From Chaenocephalus aceratus (taxonomy: Eukaryota; Chordata; Actinopteri; Perciformes; Channichthyidae): DNA of 64,000 bases. Positions 1-14,198 of the stretch are shown piece after piece; within the stretch, counting starts at the first letter, position 1; each line of letters opens with the position of its first letter. Made by a program: the position numbers and the translations under genes. The notes beneath the pieces are model-generated. The model was given only the letters and a program-made list of their open reading frames with translations, made no database searches and had not been told where the DNA came from. The stretch covers positions 30,077,504-30,141,503 of the forward strand of contig CM043801.1 of the NCBI GenBank assembly GCA_023974075.1, in the 5' to 3' direction.

Positions 1-192
1 TCGTGTGAGATCAGATGCAGTGTGCTCTGTAGCTAACCTGTTTTCATCTGACATTGTTTCCTAGCATCGCAGCCGCCGCCCTCGGGCTCGCTGCGTTGAG
101 TGTTTACAAACTGATTTCCGCTGTCAGGTGTCTAATTGGCTCGTCCTCTTTGTCCCTTTGTGACTGTTGTTTGTCGTCCACTTGTATTCCAG
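1..192 (+). other. Intron of insr
   Basis: Non-coding sequence ending in a pyrimidine-rich stretch and the cag acceptor at 190-192. No feature seen besides the 3' end of the intron. Confidence 0.6.
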
Positions 193-1030
193 GTCGTTTG
201 GAGTAGTGCTGTGGGAGATCAGCACGCTGGCCGAGCAGCCGTACCAGGGCCTGTCCAACGAGCAGGTCCTCAAGTTCGTCATGGACGGAGGATACCTGGA
301 CCGGCCGGACAACTGCGCCGACAGAATGTGAGTACAAGAGAAGGACTGAGAAAATATATTGTGATCATTTTCACTCTACTTGAGTATGTTGGTTGGCATT
401 GCTCAGTCACACAGATGTTCTTACTGTCTACAACAGAGCCTCAACAGGTAGTCAATATAACAGTCACAATTAGGGAGTGGGTTATATCCCGAAAAGTACA
501 GAATTTCTGAGATTTTATTAAGTAAATTGATTAAAGAATAAAACTCAGAAATGTGTGACCTTTTCATACCGGATAATGTTTAAGAAGAATGTTTTAAAAA
601 CTTGTAAAACGAACAATTAACTATGGTGAACTAACAAGACTAACCCCGATCTCACTCTTTATCCTCCACCAGACACAACCTGATGCAGATGTCTTGGCAG
701 TACAACCCCAAGATGCGTCCCGCCTTCCAGGAGATCATCGAGATGCTGCGCGAGGACCTGCATCCTTCCTTCCAGGAAATGTCCTTCTTCTACAGCGAGG
801 AGAACAAGCCGCCTGAGAGCGAAGACTTTGACCTGGACATGGAGAACATGGAGAGCATCCCGCTGGACCCGTCGTCCTACTCCCAGAGGGAGCAGTGCTC
901 GGACAGGGACGAGGCCTCCTCCATGGGCCTGAGGGGCAGCTACGAGGAGCACCACATCCCCTTCACACACATGAACGGGGGAAAGAACAACGGACGAATA
1001 CTGGCCCTGCCGCGGTCCAGCCCCTCATAA
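193..1030 (+). CDS. insr: Insulin receptor (insr), last two exons, 3' end of the gene
   Basis: C-terminal end of a receptor tyrosine kinase that binds insulin and phosphorylates IRS proteins at the plasma membrane. Two exons are visible: 193-327 (after a cag acceptor, ending at a gtgagt donor) and 673-1030 (ending TAA). The first encodes the kinase C-lobe piece [19 protein letters not shown], then a stretch ending [14 protein letters not shown]. The second reads [14 protein letters not shown], a tail with [14 protein letters not shown], and ends [19 protein letters not shown]. From memory, the ending NGGKKNGRILTLPRSNPS is that of insulin receptor rather than IGF1R, which ends differently, so insr is preferred. 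Phases match across the intron (AT|A). The ectodomain, transmembrane segment and N-lobe lie left of the window. I cannot say whether this is the insra or insrb paralogue. Confidence 0.92.
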
Positions 1031-1297
1031 CATACTGTACACATCCCGTGCAAACACATCATTGCTATAGATTTGAATATATTTTTGTTTTTTGTTGTCA
1101 TTTTATATATATAGCACACTTTTATCACACTCTCTACAGGAGCCCCACAGTGCATATCTCAGGACCTTATTTTTCTCCTCCAATGCCACAAAACACACAC
1201 TACAGCAAGTCCGCACACGGATGCCAGAAGACACTTTTTGTATTTAAGGACGGACCCTCCCGCGTCCCTCTCGTTCATGATTGTAGTTTATATACTG

Positions 1298-1334
<37 letters not shown>

Positions 1335-2230
1335 GTATGTATATCGCCAAGTTTGTGCTAGAATGGGTGGATTAACGATTCAACTGTGAAACAAACTCTT
1401 GACAAACAAGAAGGCTGCTAAACCCCTCCCAAGTCCAGACTGTTTCCCCCTCCCCTTAATTCAGCAAGAGGCTTCATCCCCGGGTTGCTACGTATTTTGA
1501 AAAAAAGTGCCCTTCTATTTTGTCTGTGGCCTAAATCAGTTGTCATGGAACTGTGTCTGAGTCTTTGTACGCAAGCGGATGACGAACTATGATTGAAAGA
1601 CTTTGGGAACGCTGTTGGATGGTCAGATTCGGTCCATCGTCGAACAAACTCTTATCCACTGGAGAAGCTGGTTGAAGTGGCCTACCTCCTCACACTCTGC
1701 AGTATTCCAAAATGGCACACAGGATAAACACAGGACTTTTGTTGGGTTATATTTTTTAATTTTTATTTACGTCTCTTTCTTTTCTTTTCCTTATTTTGTT
1801 TTGAGTTCACATTTACAGCTGAAGGATATTTAAACTGTTTTCAAAAACATGTTGGTGAACGAGTTCCTCAGATTGACCAATAGCTGCTTCTTATTTTAGT
1901 GGGTATAGAAGATAAAAAATATATATATAAATATATATATATGAATATATTGTTGATGTTTTTGTACATAGCTGATATGTTGTCCTTCTTGAGGTATTTA
2001 CGATCATAGAAAATGTTTTTACATGTTAGTCTCTGTTTATTTTTTCTAATCCAGAAAATCCTACTAATTCGCTTTTTTTTGGACTCATGATCAACCAACA
2101 GCACTTGGTCTTTTTGCTACGCGATGCCTGGGAGTAAAGAGTGTTTGGCGTCTTCAGCTTAAGATGTCTGCCCGTCATATCAAGATCAAATAAAAATAGT
2201 GCTGTAAATAAAGCAGCGAGGTGCATTCGT
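1031..2230 (+). other. Probable 3' UTR of insr
   Basis: AT-rich non-coding sequence directly after the insr stop codon. It contains a (TA)n microsatellite at about 1289-1343. Polyadenylation signals AATAAA occur at 2189-2194 and 2207-2212, giving a 3' UTR of about 1.2 kb; another AATAAA at 2807-2812 would allow a longer form. The exact cleavage site cannot be seen. Confidence 0.55.
2189..2212 (+). promoter_or_regulatory. Candidate polyadenylation signals of insr
   Basis: Two AATAAA hexamers 12 bp apart (2189-2194, 2207-2212) downstream of the insr stop codon, on its strand. Confidence 0.45.
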
Positions 2231-2992
2231 GAAGAGGCTCCTTCAGTTTTTTCTGATATTTTCCATTCTTTCATTGATTCTGTTTTTCAAGTCAGTTCTT
2301 TGTTTCTTTAGGGAGTACTGAGATTGTTAAATGTGTGTGTATATAAAGGGAAGTTTGTGTTTTATGTCAGTGAGTATGGGAAGGTAAGAGTTTGTTCTCA
2401 ACAGAGCCAGAAATGCAAACATACAGAGTAAACAAACTCGAGCCTGGGTGAGATGGGAATTTGGGAAAGGCCAACACAGATATTGATCTTTTTGGATATG
2501 AGAGAAATCCTTTGGCAGATTATTTTTGTTACACAACCACTCAACGCTACAACCAATATTTTTGGCAATGAATGCTCAAATATGTTTTTTAGAAGATATT
2601 CTATTTTTTACATACTGATAATTTACTCATTAGGCTTTTAATTTGGAAAAAACTTGACCATAATTGCAATCATTTTAAACAAGACAGCTAAACATAAATA
2701 CAACTAAGTAAAAAAGAAATGTCCTGATGCATTCAAATGCAGCCCATAAAATGTTTATGTACAGTACTTTTCCATGTGTATGTCTGCCAATACGCCTATA
2801 GTATTTAATAAAAACCTATCCCTAGGGAATAAGACTAATGCATTTATCAAACTGCATATATTAAATGCTATGTGCAGTAATGTTTGTAATTGTTTATCAT
2901 GCTGGATGGCTGTGCCATTGTTCATGTATTAGGGTTAGTACAATGATGCCACCTGCTGGACGCCAGTATATGGAAACTACCCTCGATTGCCC

Positions 2993-3298
2993 CTTTCACA
3001 CCAACGCGTTTTCAGCTCCGGCTCGGAGCTGGAGCCTGAAAAGTGCCGGTTTTTCCTGTTCACACCGCAGCCGCGCCGCCTCTTAGCTCCGGAATCCGGT
3101 TCACTTCCAGCTCCAAAAAATGTTCGGTCTCGAGGCAAGAGCTTCGGAGCTAAGAGGTGGCGTCGCTTACGTCGAGGCGTGCAGGAAACTAAACCCACCT
3201 CCCTTGAACATGGGTCGACTGTCATGCCTGCTACAAGCAGTAGTGCTTATAAACACACTTTATAAAGTCAGGCAACACTAACCAGGCTTCGTGTGATT
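2993..3298 (+). mobile_element. Left part of a MITE-like element with TIR CTTTCACACCAACGC
   Basis: Starts with CTTTCACACCAACGC; the exact inverse GCGTTGGTGTGAAAG ends at 31441. A second shared block, GTTCACACCGC, lies further in on both sides. The segment breaks off after GGCTTCGTGTGATT (3285-3298), and the same 14 bases precede the right-hand part at 31206-31219. It reads as the 5' portion of one element of about 540 bp whose 3' portion is at 31206-31441. No obvious target duplication flanks the outer ends. Superfamily not assigned. Confidence 0.55.
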
Positions 3299-3680
3299 CT
3301 GTTTATTTGTACCTTACTTTGACCACTGTTATTGATCATTGTGGAGAGCAGGCAGACGTTTTGTTTTGTATTATAGCAGCAATCGGATGGAATCAATACA
3401 TGGGCTGCGCAGGTTGTCGTGTCCGACTATCACAAGTAGAATCATAATAAAAATACGCCGGTAAAATGTGCCTGTAGAAAACGGTTTATGCCACAATAGG
3501 ATAGCAATAGCAAGTAGTCAGTTTAGCTTCAGTTGCTATGCTAACATCACCCATTGTATACCAGAGAAACTTTCATAACAGCGTTGTGATGCCAAACAGC
3601 GTCAATTCAGACTGACACACATTCACTGGGGATATTTATCAGCTGCTTGTGTGACAGTCAGACAGTAAATACTTTAGAGC
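3299..3680. other. Unassigned sequence between the MITE fragment and the foldback-like palindrome
   Basis: About 380 bp with no credible ORF and no repeat I recognise. Its inner edge, with GCTGCAG and a GGCCGC core near 3680-3690, resembles the sequence just outside the half-element on the right (ACACTGCAGCGGTCGG, 31102-31117). Part of it may therefore belong to the outer arm of the foldback-like element. Confidence 0.4.
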
Positions 3681-3859
3681 GGCCGCTGCAGTGTGAGCTA
3701 CTGCGGTCAACGCAGCCGTCTCTCGCATTTGCTTGGTCAAATGAGCAGCGCTTCATTTTTGAGTGCGCGATTAATAGCGTATTTACGGTAATCGCCGAGA
3801 AGTGGCGCTGACGCTAGTACAAGTGTTTATGCTATATTTGATCAATCAATCAATGATAT

Positions 3860-4930
3860 TTGATGAGGGATAAAATGATTTTTAGCCATAAGTTCTTAAT
3901 AAAATTGGTACTGTTGGACTCAGTACATGTTAGACTACTACCAAAAATACAATCAAGTACTTTTACTGTGTACTATTTGAGTAATACTCTGTCAAACTCC
4001 CCTCCAGAGTACAATAATGCATGTTTTCTGCCCTTTTTGATGAGAGATACAATCATTTTTTGCAATGAGTTCTTAATAAAATCGGTTATGCTGAATTCTG
4101 TACTACTTGGACTACTACCACGAGTACAATCAAGCACTTTTACTGTGTACTTTTTGAGTAATACTTGTTTAAACTCCTGTCCTGAGTACACAAAAGAATG
4201 TATTCTGCCATCTTTGATTTGAGATAAAATCATTTTGTGCAATAAGTTCTTAATGAAATTGGTACTGTTGGATTCAGTACTACTTGGACTACTACCAAAA
4301 GTACAATCAAGTACTTTTTGAGTAATCCCCTGTCAAACTCCCCTCCAGAGTACAATAATGCATGTTTTCTGCCATCTTTGATTTGAGATAAAATGATTTT
4401 GTGCAATAAGTTCTTAATGAAATTGGTACTGTTGGATTCAGTACTACTTGGACTACTACCAAAAGTACAATCAAGTACTTTTACTGTGTACTTTTTGAGT
4501 AATCCTTTGTCAAACTCCCCTCCAGAGTACAATAATGCATGTTTTCTGCCATCTTTGATGAGAGATAAAATGGTTTTGTGCAATAAGTTCTTAATGAAAT
4601 TGGAACTGTTGGATTCAGTACTACTTGGACTACTACCAAAAGTACAATCAAGTACTTTTACTGTGTACTTTTTGAGTAATCCCCTGTCAAACTCCCCTCC
4701 AGAGTACAACAATGCATGTTTTCTGCCATCTTTGATTTGAGATAAAAATGATTTTGTGCAATAAGTTCTTAATGTAATTGGTACTGTTGAATTCAGTACT
4801 ACTTGGACTACTACCAAAAGTACAATCAAGTACTTTTACTGAGTACTTTTTGAGTAATCCCCTGTCAAACTCCCCTCCAGAGTACAATAATGCATGTTTT
4901 CTGCCATCTTTGATTTGAGATAAAATGATT
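3860..4930 (-). repeat. Tandem array of 177-bp units, left arm (inverted orientation)
   Basis: About six imperfect units containing GTACAATCAAGTACTTTTAC, TTTGAGTAAT and CAAACTCCCCTCCAGAGTAC, reading opposite to the arrays at 4931-5870 and 29431-30700. At least one unit is shortened (about 4310-4325 lacks the ACTGTGTACTT block). Units are free of stops in several frames, which produces false ORFs on both strands. Confidence 0.75.
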
Positions 4931-5870
4931 GTACTTGATTGTACTTGTGCTACTAGTCCAAGTAGTACTGAATCCAACAGTATCAATTTCATTAAGAACT
5001 TACAGCACAAAATCATTTTATCTTAAATCAAAGATGGCAGAAAACATGCACTATTGTACTCTGGAGGGGAGTTTGACAGGGGATTACTCAAAAAGTACAC
5101 AGTAAAAGTACTTGATTGTACTTGTGCTACTAGTCCAAGTAGTACTGAATCCAACAGTATTAATTTCATGAAGAACTTATAGCACGAAATCATTTTATCT
5201 CAAATCAAAGATGGCAGAAAACATGCATTATTGTACTCTGGAGGGGAGTTTGACAGGGGATTACTCAAAAAGTACACAGTAAAAGTACTTGACTGTACTT
5301 TTGGTAGTAGTCCAAGTAGTACTGAATTCAACAGTACCAATTTCATTAAGAACTTATTGCACGAAATCATTTTATCTCTCATCAAAGATGGCAGAAAACA
5401 TGCATTATTGTACTCTGAAGGGGAGTTTGACAAAGGATTACTCAAAGAGTACACAGTAAAAGTACTTGATTGTACTTGTGCTACTAGTCCAAGTAGTACT
5501 GAATCCAACAGTATCAATTTCATTAAGAACTTACAGCACAAAATCAATTTATCTTAAATCAAAGATGGCAGAAAACATGCACTATTGTACTCTGGAGGGG
5601 AGTTTGACAGGGGATTACTCAAAAAGTACACAGTAAAAGTACTTGATTGTACTTGTGCTACTAGTCCAAGTAGTACTGAATCCAACAGTACCAATTTCAT
5701 TAAGAACTTATTGCACAAAATCATTTTATCGCTCATCAAAGATGGCAGAAAACATGCATTATTGTACTCTGGAGGGGAGTTTGACAGGGGATTACTCAAA
5801 AGTACACAGTAAAAGTACTTGATTGTACTTGTGTAGTCTAACAAGTACTGAGTCCAACAGTATCACTTTT
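4931..5870 (+). repeat. Tandem array of 177-bp units, right arm
   Basis: About five units in forward orientation, each with TCCAAGTAGTACTGAATCCA, AAAGATGGCAGAAAACATGC and GGAGGGGAGTTTGACA. Units alternate between TTTTGGTAGTAGTCC and TTGTGCTACTAGTCC at the junction. The last unit is degenerate and runs into the unique outer arm at about 5870. Confidence 0.75.
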
Positions 5871-6518
5871 ATTAAGAATGTATGGCTAAAAATCATTGTA
5901 TCTCATCAAATATAGCAGAAGTGGCATGATTTTGTTCTCAGGAGGGGAATTTGAGAGTATTACCCAGAAAAAAGACAGTAAAAGTACTTCATTTTATTGT
6001 TGGTAGCAGTCAAACTAGGACTGAGTCAAATGTTAGTTTTTTTAACAATTTATGGTAAAAATAATTTGTATCGCATGAAGCAGAAAAAACACGCATTGTG
6101 CTACTCTTGCGTTACGCTTCTCAGCGATTACCGTAAAGGCGTTATAAATCGCGCACTCAAAAATGAAGAACTGCTCATTTGACCAAGCAAATTTGAGAGA
6201 CGGCTGAGTTGACCGCAGTCACGAGCTGCAGTGGAACTAGTGGAACTAGCGCTGCTTCTCTCCGCACCGTGATGATCCACTGCCCTCATTTCCTCCACCC
6301 TGCTCTCTGCAGAGCTCCACTCCAGAATATACAAATTATGCTAGTCAGTGATTCTCAGACACAGCGTCTCACCCTTTGAGCATCTCGGCAGAAATGAGAA
6401 GTCACTCCTCTCAGTTACAAATTGTCATTTTAAATGAATCAAGAATGTGTTGTATTTTCCGACGTGGCGCATTGTTCGAGGCGTGCTGACAGTGAGATCT
6501 AACACGGGGAATTGTGAA

Positions 6519-6628
6519 TGAGGAGGAGGAGGAGGAGGAGGAGGAGGAGGAGGAGGAGGAGGAGGAGGAGGAGGAGGAGGAGGAGGAGGAGGAGGAGGAG
6601 GAGGAGGAGGAGGAGGAGGAGGAGGAGG
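6519..6628 (+). repeat. (GAG)n microsatellite
   Basis: About 110 bp of uninterrupted GAG trinucleotide. It lies just outside the 9-kb duplicated unit and so occurs once. The poly-Leu frame it creates on the minus strand is not a gene. Confidence 0.9.
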
Positions 6629-6663
6629 CCAGAGAGGAGGAAAAGTGCGTTATTTAGGCAATA

Positions 6664-8679
6664 GGCTTGTTTGAGACACATTGCGGCTCGCCTCGAGAGT
6701 AGCCGATCGCAGCCGGGGGAGGTCTCAAAAAGCTCGCCTGAAGTCGGACAGCTCGGAGACGGCTTCTTCATCTTCTTCTTCTTCTTCTCTCGGTTTTTTG
6801 GCGGATTGCAAACAACTTTAAGGTGCATACCGTCACCTCCGGAGTCGGCTTGACTCGGTTTGCATTTATAAAGAATGCACAAATGTGTTTAATCGTTAAT
6901 GTCAGATATGTACTAAGTAAATACATTTGTTCCTGCTCAAGATTAGATTAAACTTTATTGTTATTGCACATATTACAGGTACTGAGAGAACGAAATGCAG
7001 TTTAGCTTCTAACCAGGTGCAACAAGCAGTGAAGTGGAAAGTAATGTACACAATCTACAGAATAACATATAGAATGAATTGAATGATGAATAAACAGTGG
7101 GGTATGAATACACTAGATATCAGCCTGTGAGCAGTATGAACAGTGTGTATGAATATGCTAAGATATATAAAGTATGAAAACGGTAAGCAGTATAGTATAA
7201 AATATATAGATATTAATTTCATGATGATAAACATTGTGGAACAATGATGAAAAATGGGAATGGATGTGGCGACGTAAAACTGACACAAAACAACAACAAA
7301 CTTTTGCCAGCCAATTGGAGAGTTTCATCAGCAGCACGTGGTAAAAACCACCAATGAGCGCTCAGCTCGAGATACCAGCGAGCCGTTTCCCATCAAGCAT
7401 TTCGCTTCCGCAGCTCGTGGAGAGCAACTGCGCCAACTCGCCTCGCCTCGCTCTCAAGGCTGCGGGCGTCTTTGTCCCGCGAGATTTCAAAGTCTCATGT
7501 GGGCGAGCCTCCAGAGCAAGGTTGAAGTCGAATAGTCCATTTAGCTTAGGAACCTTCCTAAAGGAGTGAAATGACCCGGAAGTCCCTCAGTGGCAGCCAT
7601 GATAAGTGCCGTTCGAATTCTCTAGAATGATGAGAATGATAGGAAAGGAGGTTTCAAACTTCCTTTATAACCTCCTTTAGCTTAGGAACCACTGGACCTC
7701 CCTAACCGACAGGAGAAGCGAAAATGCTGCCCCACAATGCCTTGCAGCCGCAGCATTTGCCGTCACTCAACAGTCGGCCGTTCACGGAAACAACCGATTA
7801 TGACCGAGAAATTATATCATGAAAGTTACGGTGCTTATTAAGCATTTTAAAACATAGGTGGTAAGTTGCCAAAGTGCTTTGTTTTGAACGTTCATCAGTA
7901 TTATAATCAAAAAGAGAAATATGAACGTTAGTTTTTACTGAAATTATCAAATAAAGTCAACATTTCAGTCTTTACTGAGCTGTGTGGGGTTTGTTCAACT
8001 TTTAAAAGATGTTTGAATGGTGATATACACAGTGATAGATGGTAAGGACTAACGTTTATAATAAATACATTTGTATTGATTTTAAGATCTTTAGTTCATA
8101 CAATCATACGTAGGCCTATTGGGATCATTTGTATTAATGTGGACCGGAGGGAGAGGGGGACGAGCAGAAGTTTCACTTTCCTTTTGTATTTCAATTCCAA
8201 CTTTGGTCCTGAAGAATATGTTTCTCTGTTGTCCACGTTCATAAAGCAAAGCAGCAGCATCAGAGCACGGTGCAGAGTCTCTAGATTAGTTCACAGTAGT
8301 CCCTCGTTCTTATTAAACATCCATGTTGTAGTCCGCTGTATAGAAAACTGTGGTTTCCATGGTTTCCCCACAGCAGCAGACGCACACAATGACGTCCGCT
8401 GGCGCATCATAAACACGTCGGATAGTGAAAGTGCATTCGGATTTTCTAAAGTACCGCAGTCTCTTCTCCTAAGTCCTTTTGAATTCTCCTATCCACTATC
8501 CCTTAACCCCGTGACGTTTCACTCAGAGGTCAAGGAATAGACGATAGGGTTAGAACTTAGGAGCTGATTTTTAAACTATCCGACTGCAGCCCAGGTCGGA
8601 CAAAATGACTAACCATCATGCAACGCACTAGCAAGACGTTGATCGCAACTGCGCAGGTCTTGCTTGTCTCAAACAAGCC
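6664..8679. mobile_element. Candidate DNA transposon, 14-bp TIR with TA target duplication
   Basis: GGCTTGTTTGAGAC at 6664-6677 is matched exactly in inverted orientation by GTCTCAAACAAGCC at 8666-8679, and both ends are flanked by TA (6662-6663 and 8680-8681). This fits a TA-targeting element (mariner-, ISL2EU- or IS3EU-type; family unresolved). Length is about 2.0 kb and no transposase is recognisable. It contains a (TTC)n tract at 6764-6787 and the 1,075-bp segment 7521-8595 that copy 2 lacks. The left breakpoint of the tandem duplication (6711) lies 47 bp inside it. Confidence 0.5.
7521..8595. mobile_element. MITE-like segment present only in duplication copy 1
   Basis: At the matching site in copy 2 (16650/16651) these 1,075 bp are missing. 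Ends are imperfect inverted repeats: GAAGTCGAATAGTCC at the left and GGACTATTCGACTGC-like (here AAACTATCCGACTGC) at the right. Its right 430 bp (about 8160-8590) match another copy at 12375-12765. A 154-codon open frame inside (8076-8540) is not recognisable as a protein. It could be an insertion in copy 1 or a deletion in copy 2. Confidence 0.6.
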
Positions 8680-10084
8680 TACTCTCTGCCATGTGCAAAT
8701 AGGATACTTCCCCAATATTTAAAACAAGCTTTCTTTAAAGGCAGCTAGATCTAGTTACTTCTGTTCAAACTGACGGCTGATTTATTACTTTTAAATGTTC
8801 ACTTAAAGGTAGGGTAAAACTTCAGAAACACTTTTTGTTATATTCCATGGAATGTTCTTAACATCCCGATAGCAATGGATATATTAAATGCTTTGACAAT
8901 AAATACATTACAACATTTCATCTGTGGAAGCCGTGGCCAATCATCTGAGCCGGCCCGGCTAAAGTAACTGGATGGCCTACCTGCCTGTCAGCCTTCCATC
9001 TGGGCACAAACTGATCTCGTGCCCTCATTGGTCATGTGCGCGTTCGTGTGTGTTGGAGGAGGGGCTCTTTGAGGAAGTCTGAAGGAAGGGGCAGATTTTT
9101 TTCGGCTGCTACTTTCAAATTCTAGCGCACTCGAGCTGGTTTCTCCATTCTTACCTACCCCACCTTTAATTGTATAATGTGCTACTTTTATTGTGTCTTT
9201 ATCTGCACTTGTCTACATTTCCTCACTGTGGGATGTATAAAGGATTTTAATTATTTTTCTATATCTCTGGCACTAGTTCCAAATTCATGCCATGCTGTCC
9301 GTTTGCCATCTGCCTGATAATACGATAACATTTAAATTAATTGTATTATCAAAGGAGGCAAATTCACACCTACAGAAGAGGACCAGTGCCACAAATGAAA
9401 AACATATTGAGATCTGGCCAAAAGTTTTATCACGTACCTGAATAAACAATTTCACTTTTGCCTTTTGTCACACTTCATTTCTGGATGTAAATAGAAATGG
9501 ACCTTTGTCGCCATCTGCTGACTAAACCGTGGAACTGCTGTGAATTCAAAATCAGGGTACTAACACACCAGTATTTTACTATAGTATTTCAATTTAACGC
9601 TATATTAAAGGTTACTTTTCAGATTTAGATTTGTTAACAAAGTATAAATCAAATAAACCGACATGTATTGGTTTCAATAAAGAAGAAGTATAGAGTAATT
9701 ACCATTATTTCCACCTCACTAGCAGTGAAAGATCATAATCCAGTAATTTAATATATAGGTTTCTGAACGGGGCTCTTGTGCTTACCTTTCCTTTGGTACT
9801 TGCAGTAGATTTCGATGTAAATATTTACTTTTACTAATAACTTGAGGTTTTTTTTTAATGTAATGTTGACGCCTTTACTTTATTTTAAAGACTTTGTGTT
9901 TAACAAGTTTAAATCCTCTAAAGCTACTCGACCTTTAACTGCGGCACTAATACACACGCAATACTGATGCATTTTCTTTTAAGTGTCTATATATTTTTTA
10001 AATGTACTTTTACCTTTTCAATAAGAGTTGGAATTTACATTCACCTTCATGTAAAGTCATTCAATGAAGACAGAGTCAGAGGTC
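8680..10084. other. Intergenic sequence downstream of alpha-tubulin copy 1
   Basis: No protein gene seen. AT-rich single-copy-like DNA with short repeat fragments. One small block (near 9298-9312, GTTTGCCATCTGCCTG) differs from copy 2 (GTTTAAAAAGCCTG), a rare local difference between the copies. Confidence 0.5.
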
Positions 10085-10104
10085 ATGTCGGAACCAAAGT
10101 GAAC

Positions 10105-10110
10105 TTTATT
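10105..10110 (-). promoter_or_regulatory. Polyadenylation signal of alpha-tubulin copy 1
   Basis: TTTATT on the plus strand is AATAAA on the gene strand, about 240 bp after the stop codon. A (GT)n run at about 10261-10283 lies in the 3' UTR between stop and signal. Confidence 0.55.
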
Positions 10111-10350
10111 GGGATTGTTTACAAAGCCGTAACATTTGGAATGACTCAAAATAAAATAATAAAAATGAACTTTTTTTTTTTAAAGTCCTGAGATGCAACA
10201 GCTGATCCCTGGGGAGATTTGTTTTAACCTGGCAAAAACATAACTGTCTCCTGCCATCAATGTGTGTGTGTGTGTGTGTGTTGTTGTTTTGAAAAGAGCT
10301 GAAGTTGGACAATGGAGGGTCAGAGTCTTCACCACAGATGTTTCAGTGGC

Positions 10351-13223
<2,873 letters not shown>

Positions 13224-13226
<3 letters not shown>

Positions 13227-13341
13227 TTTTGTAGGATTTTTGTCCTTGCTTCTTTTCGACACTGAAGAATCGGTTGTTGAAGGCTGTAGTGAAAAGGAGG
13301 CGAGGAGCTGCCTATATTTATAATTTTCTGAGGGGGCGGAG
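13224..13341 (-). promoter_or_regulatory. Alpha-tubulin copy 1 core promoter and 5' UTR
   Basis: On the minus strand a GC box (rc of GGGGGCGGAG, 13332-13341) is followed by a TATA box (TATAAATA, rc of 13315-13322). The ATG and intron-1 donor ATG|GTGAGT follow at 13226-13218. Transcription start predicted about 30 bp below the TATA box, near 13285-13290. Confidence 0.6.
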
Positions 13342-13445
13342 ACACAGCGGCGGTTTACATTTCTTTCTGGCGCGAGCAAACGCTGGGCAGAGGTGCATTC
13401 AGGCACAGCTCGAAATAGTCCGACCCTACATGTTAGCTGTGTCAT

Positions 13446-14198
13446 CTAAAATAACTGTTTTTAATTTTCGTTCTATTGAACGTCCAGAAACGTTTGAATT
13501 AATATCAGCAGTTATTGTTTCATCGTCTAAAAAAGTGTATTATATATTCACCCCATGCAAAGGTTTTAGGCTTCTATTTATGTCGGGCCTGAATTGGAAA
13601 AGGCATGAAAATATCACACACACATAGAGTTGAATTATTTTGTTTCTAATCTAAACAACACACAAGCTGAACATTTCCCCATAATTTATAGAATATCAAA
13701 AGCTAAAACTACAAGTTTGTTTTCATTGTATTTTGAACCTGAAAGTTACTAGAATACACACAAACAATCTTATTTGTGATCTCTGAAGTTCGGAAGGCGA
13801 ATGTAGGAGAAGCAATTGAAGGCAGCATTATTCAAATAAGGAAGCAGGCTCTCTCTTTCTCTCATTCAATTCAATAGCTTTATTATTATAATAATAATAA
13901 TAATAATAACAATAATAATAATAATTCATTACATTTATTAGAGCGCTCTCCCAAATGCTCAAAGCGCTTCACATTACATATTACACTTTATTAGCATTAC
14001 CATAGTTACATACAGTATTGCTAAAGCTCTGTGTAGTTTCAACATCTATACACAAATACATACATAAGAACAAACTGCTACATTTTGAACATGAGCAAGA
14101 ACATGAACACACATTCATTCAATTTATATAATACATGAATACAAAAATAAAATATAAAAAATATGTGAGACCTGGTGTTGCAGGTCAGTCCGATTCCC
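13446..14198. other. Intergenic sequence upstream of tubulin copy 1, with (ATT)n repeat
   Basis: Non-coding. An (AAT/ATT)n tract lies at about 13877-13924. Next to it is a repeat-like stretch with GAGCGCTCTCCCAAATGC and CAAAGCGCTTCACAT, probably the 3' non-coding tail of the LINE fragment that follows. Confidence 0.45.

Larger units (their letters stand above)
3681..6236. mobile_element. Foldback-like palindromic element with 177-bp tandem subrepeats
   Basis: A palindrome of about 2.55 kb. The left arm (about 3681-4930) and right arm (about 4931-6236) are inverted copies, joined at a sharp switch near 4930. Each arm has a unique outer part (inverted versions of GACCGCAGT, CGGCTGAGTT, ACCAAGCAA and GCGCACTCAAAAATGAAG) and an inner array of units of about 177 bp. 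Long inverted repeats built of tandem subrepeats are the hallmark of Foldback (FB) elements, known best from Drosophila. Calling this FB-like is inference from architecture only; no transposase is present. A half copy lies at 29424-31117. Confidence 0.6.

Noticed and set aside
1..1030. IGF1R instead of insulin receptor
   Set aside because: The C-terminal [19 protein letters not shown] and FVMDGGYLD fit the insulin receptor. IGF1R ends in a different tail, and the arhgef18 neighbour matches the INSR locus.
895..1389. 164-codon plus-strand frame overlapping the insr stop
   Set aside because: Out of frame with the kinase tail and runs into (TA)n sequence in the 3' UTR.
4230..4829. 199-codon minus-strand frame and similar frames in the arrays
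   Set aside because: By-product of stop-poor 177-bp units; other strand and frames are equally open.
3860..5870. CRISPR-like or regulatory array
   Set aside because: Units are contiguous 177-bp repeats without spacers in a eukaryotic genome.
6499..6882. 127-codon minus-strand frame with a poly-Leu run
   Set aside because: Created by the (GAG)n microsatellite; no conserved sequence on either side.
8076..8540. 154-codon plus-strand frame
   Set aside because: Lies in a MITE-like segment missing from copy 2. The related segment at 12375-12765 has indels that destroy the frame, and no domain is recognisable.
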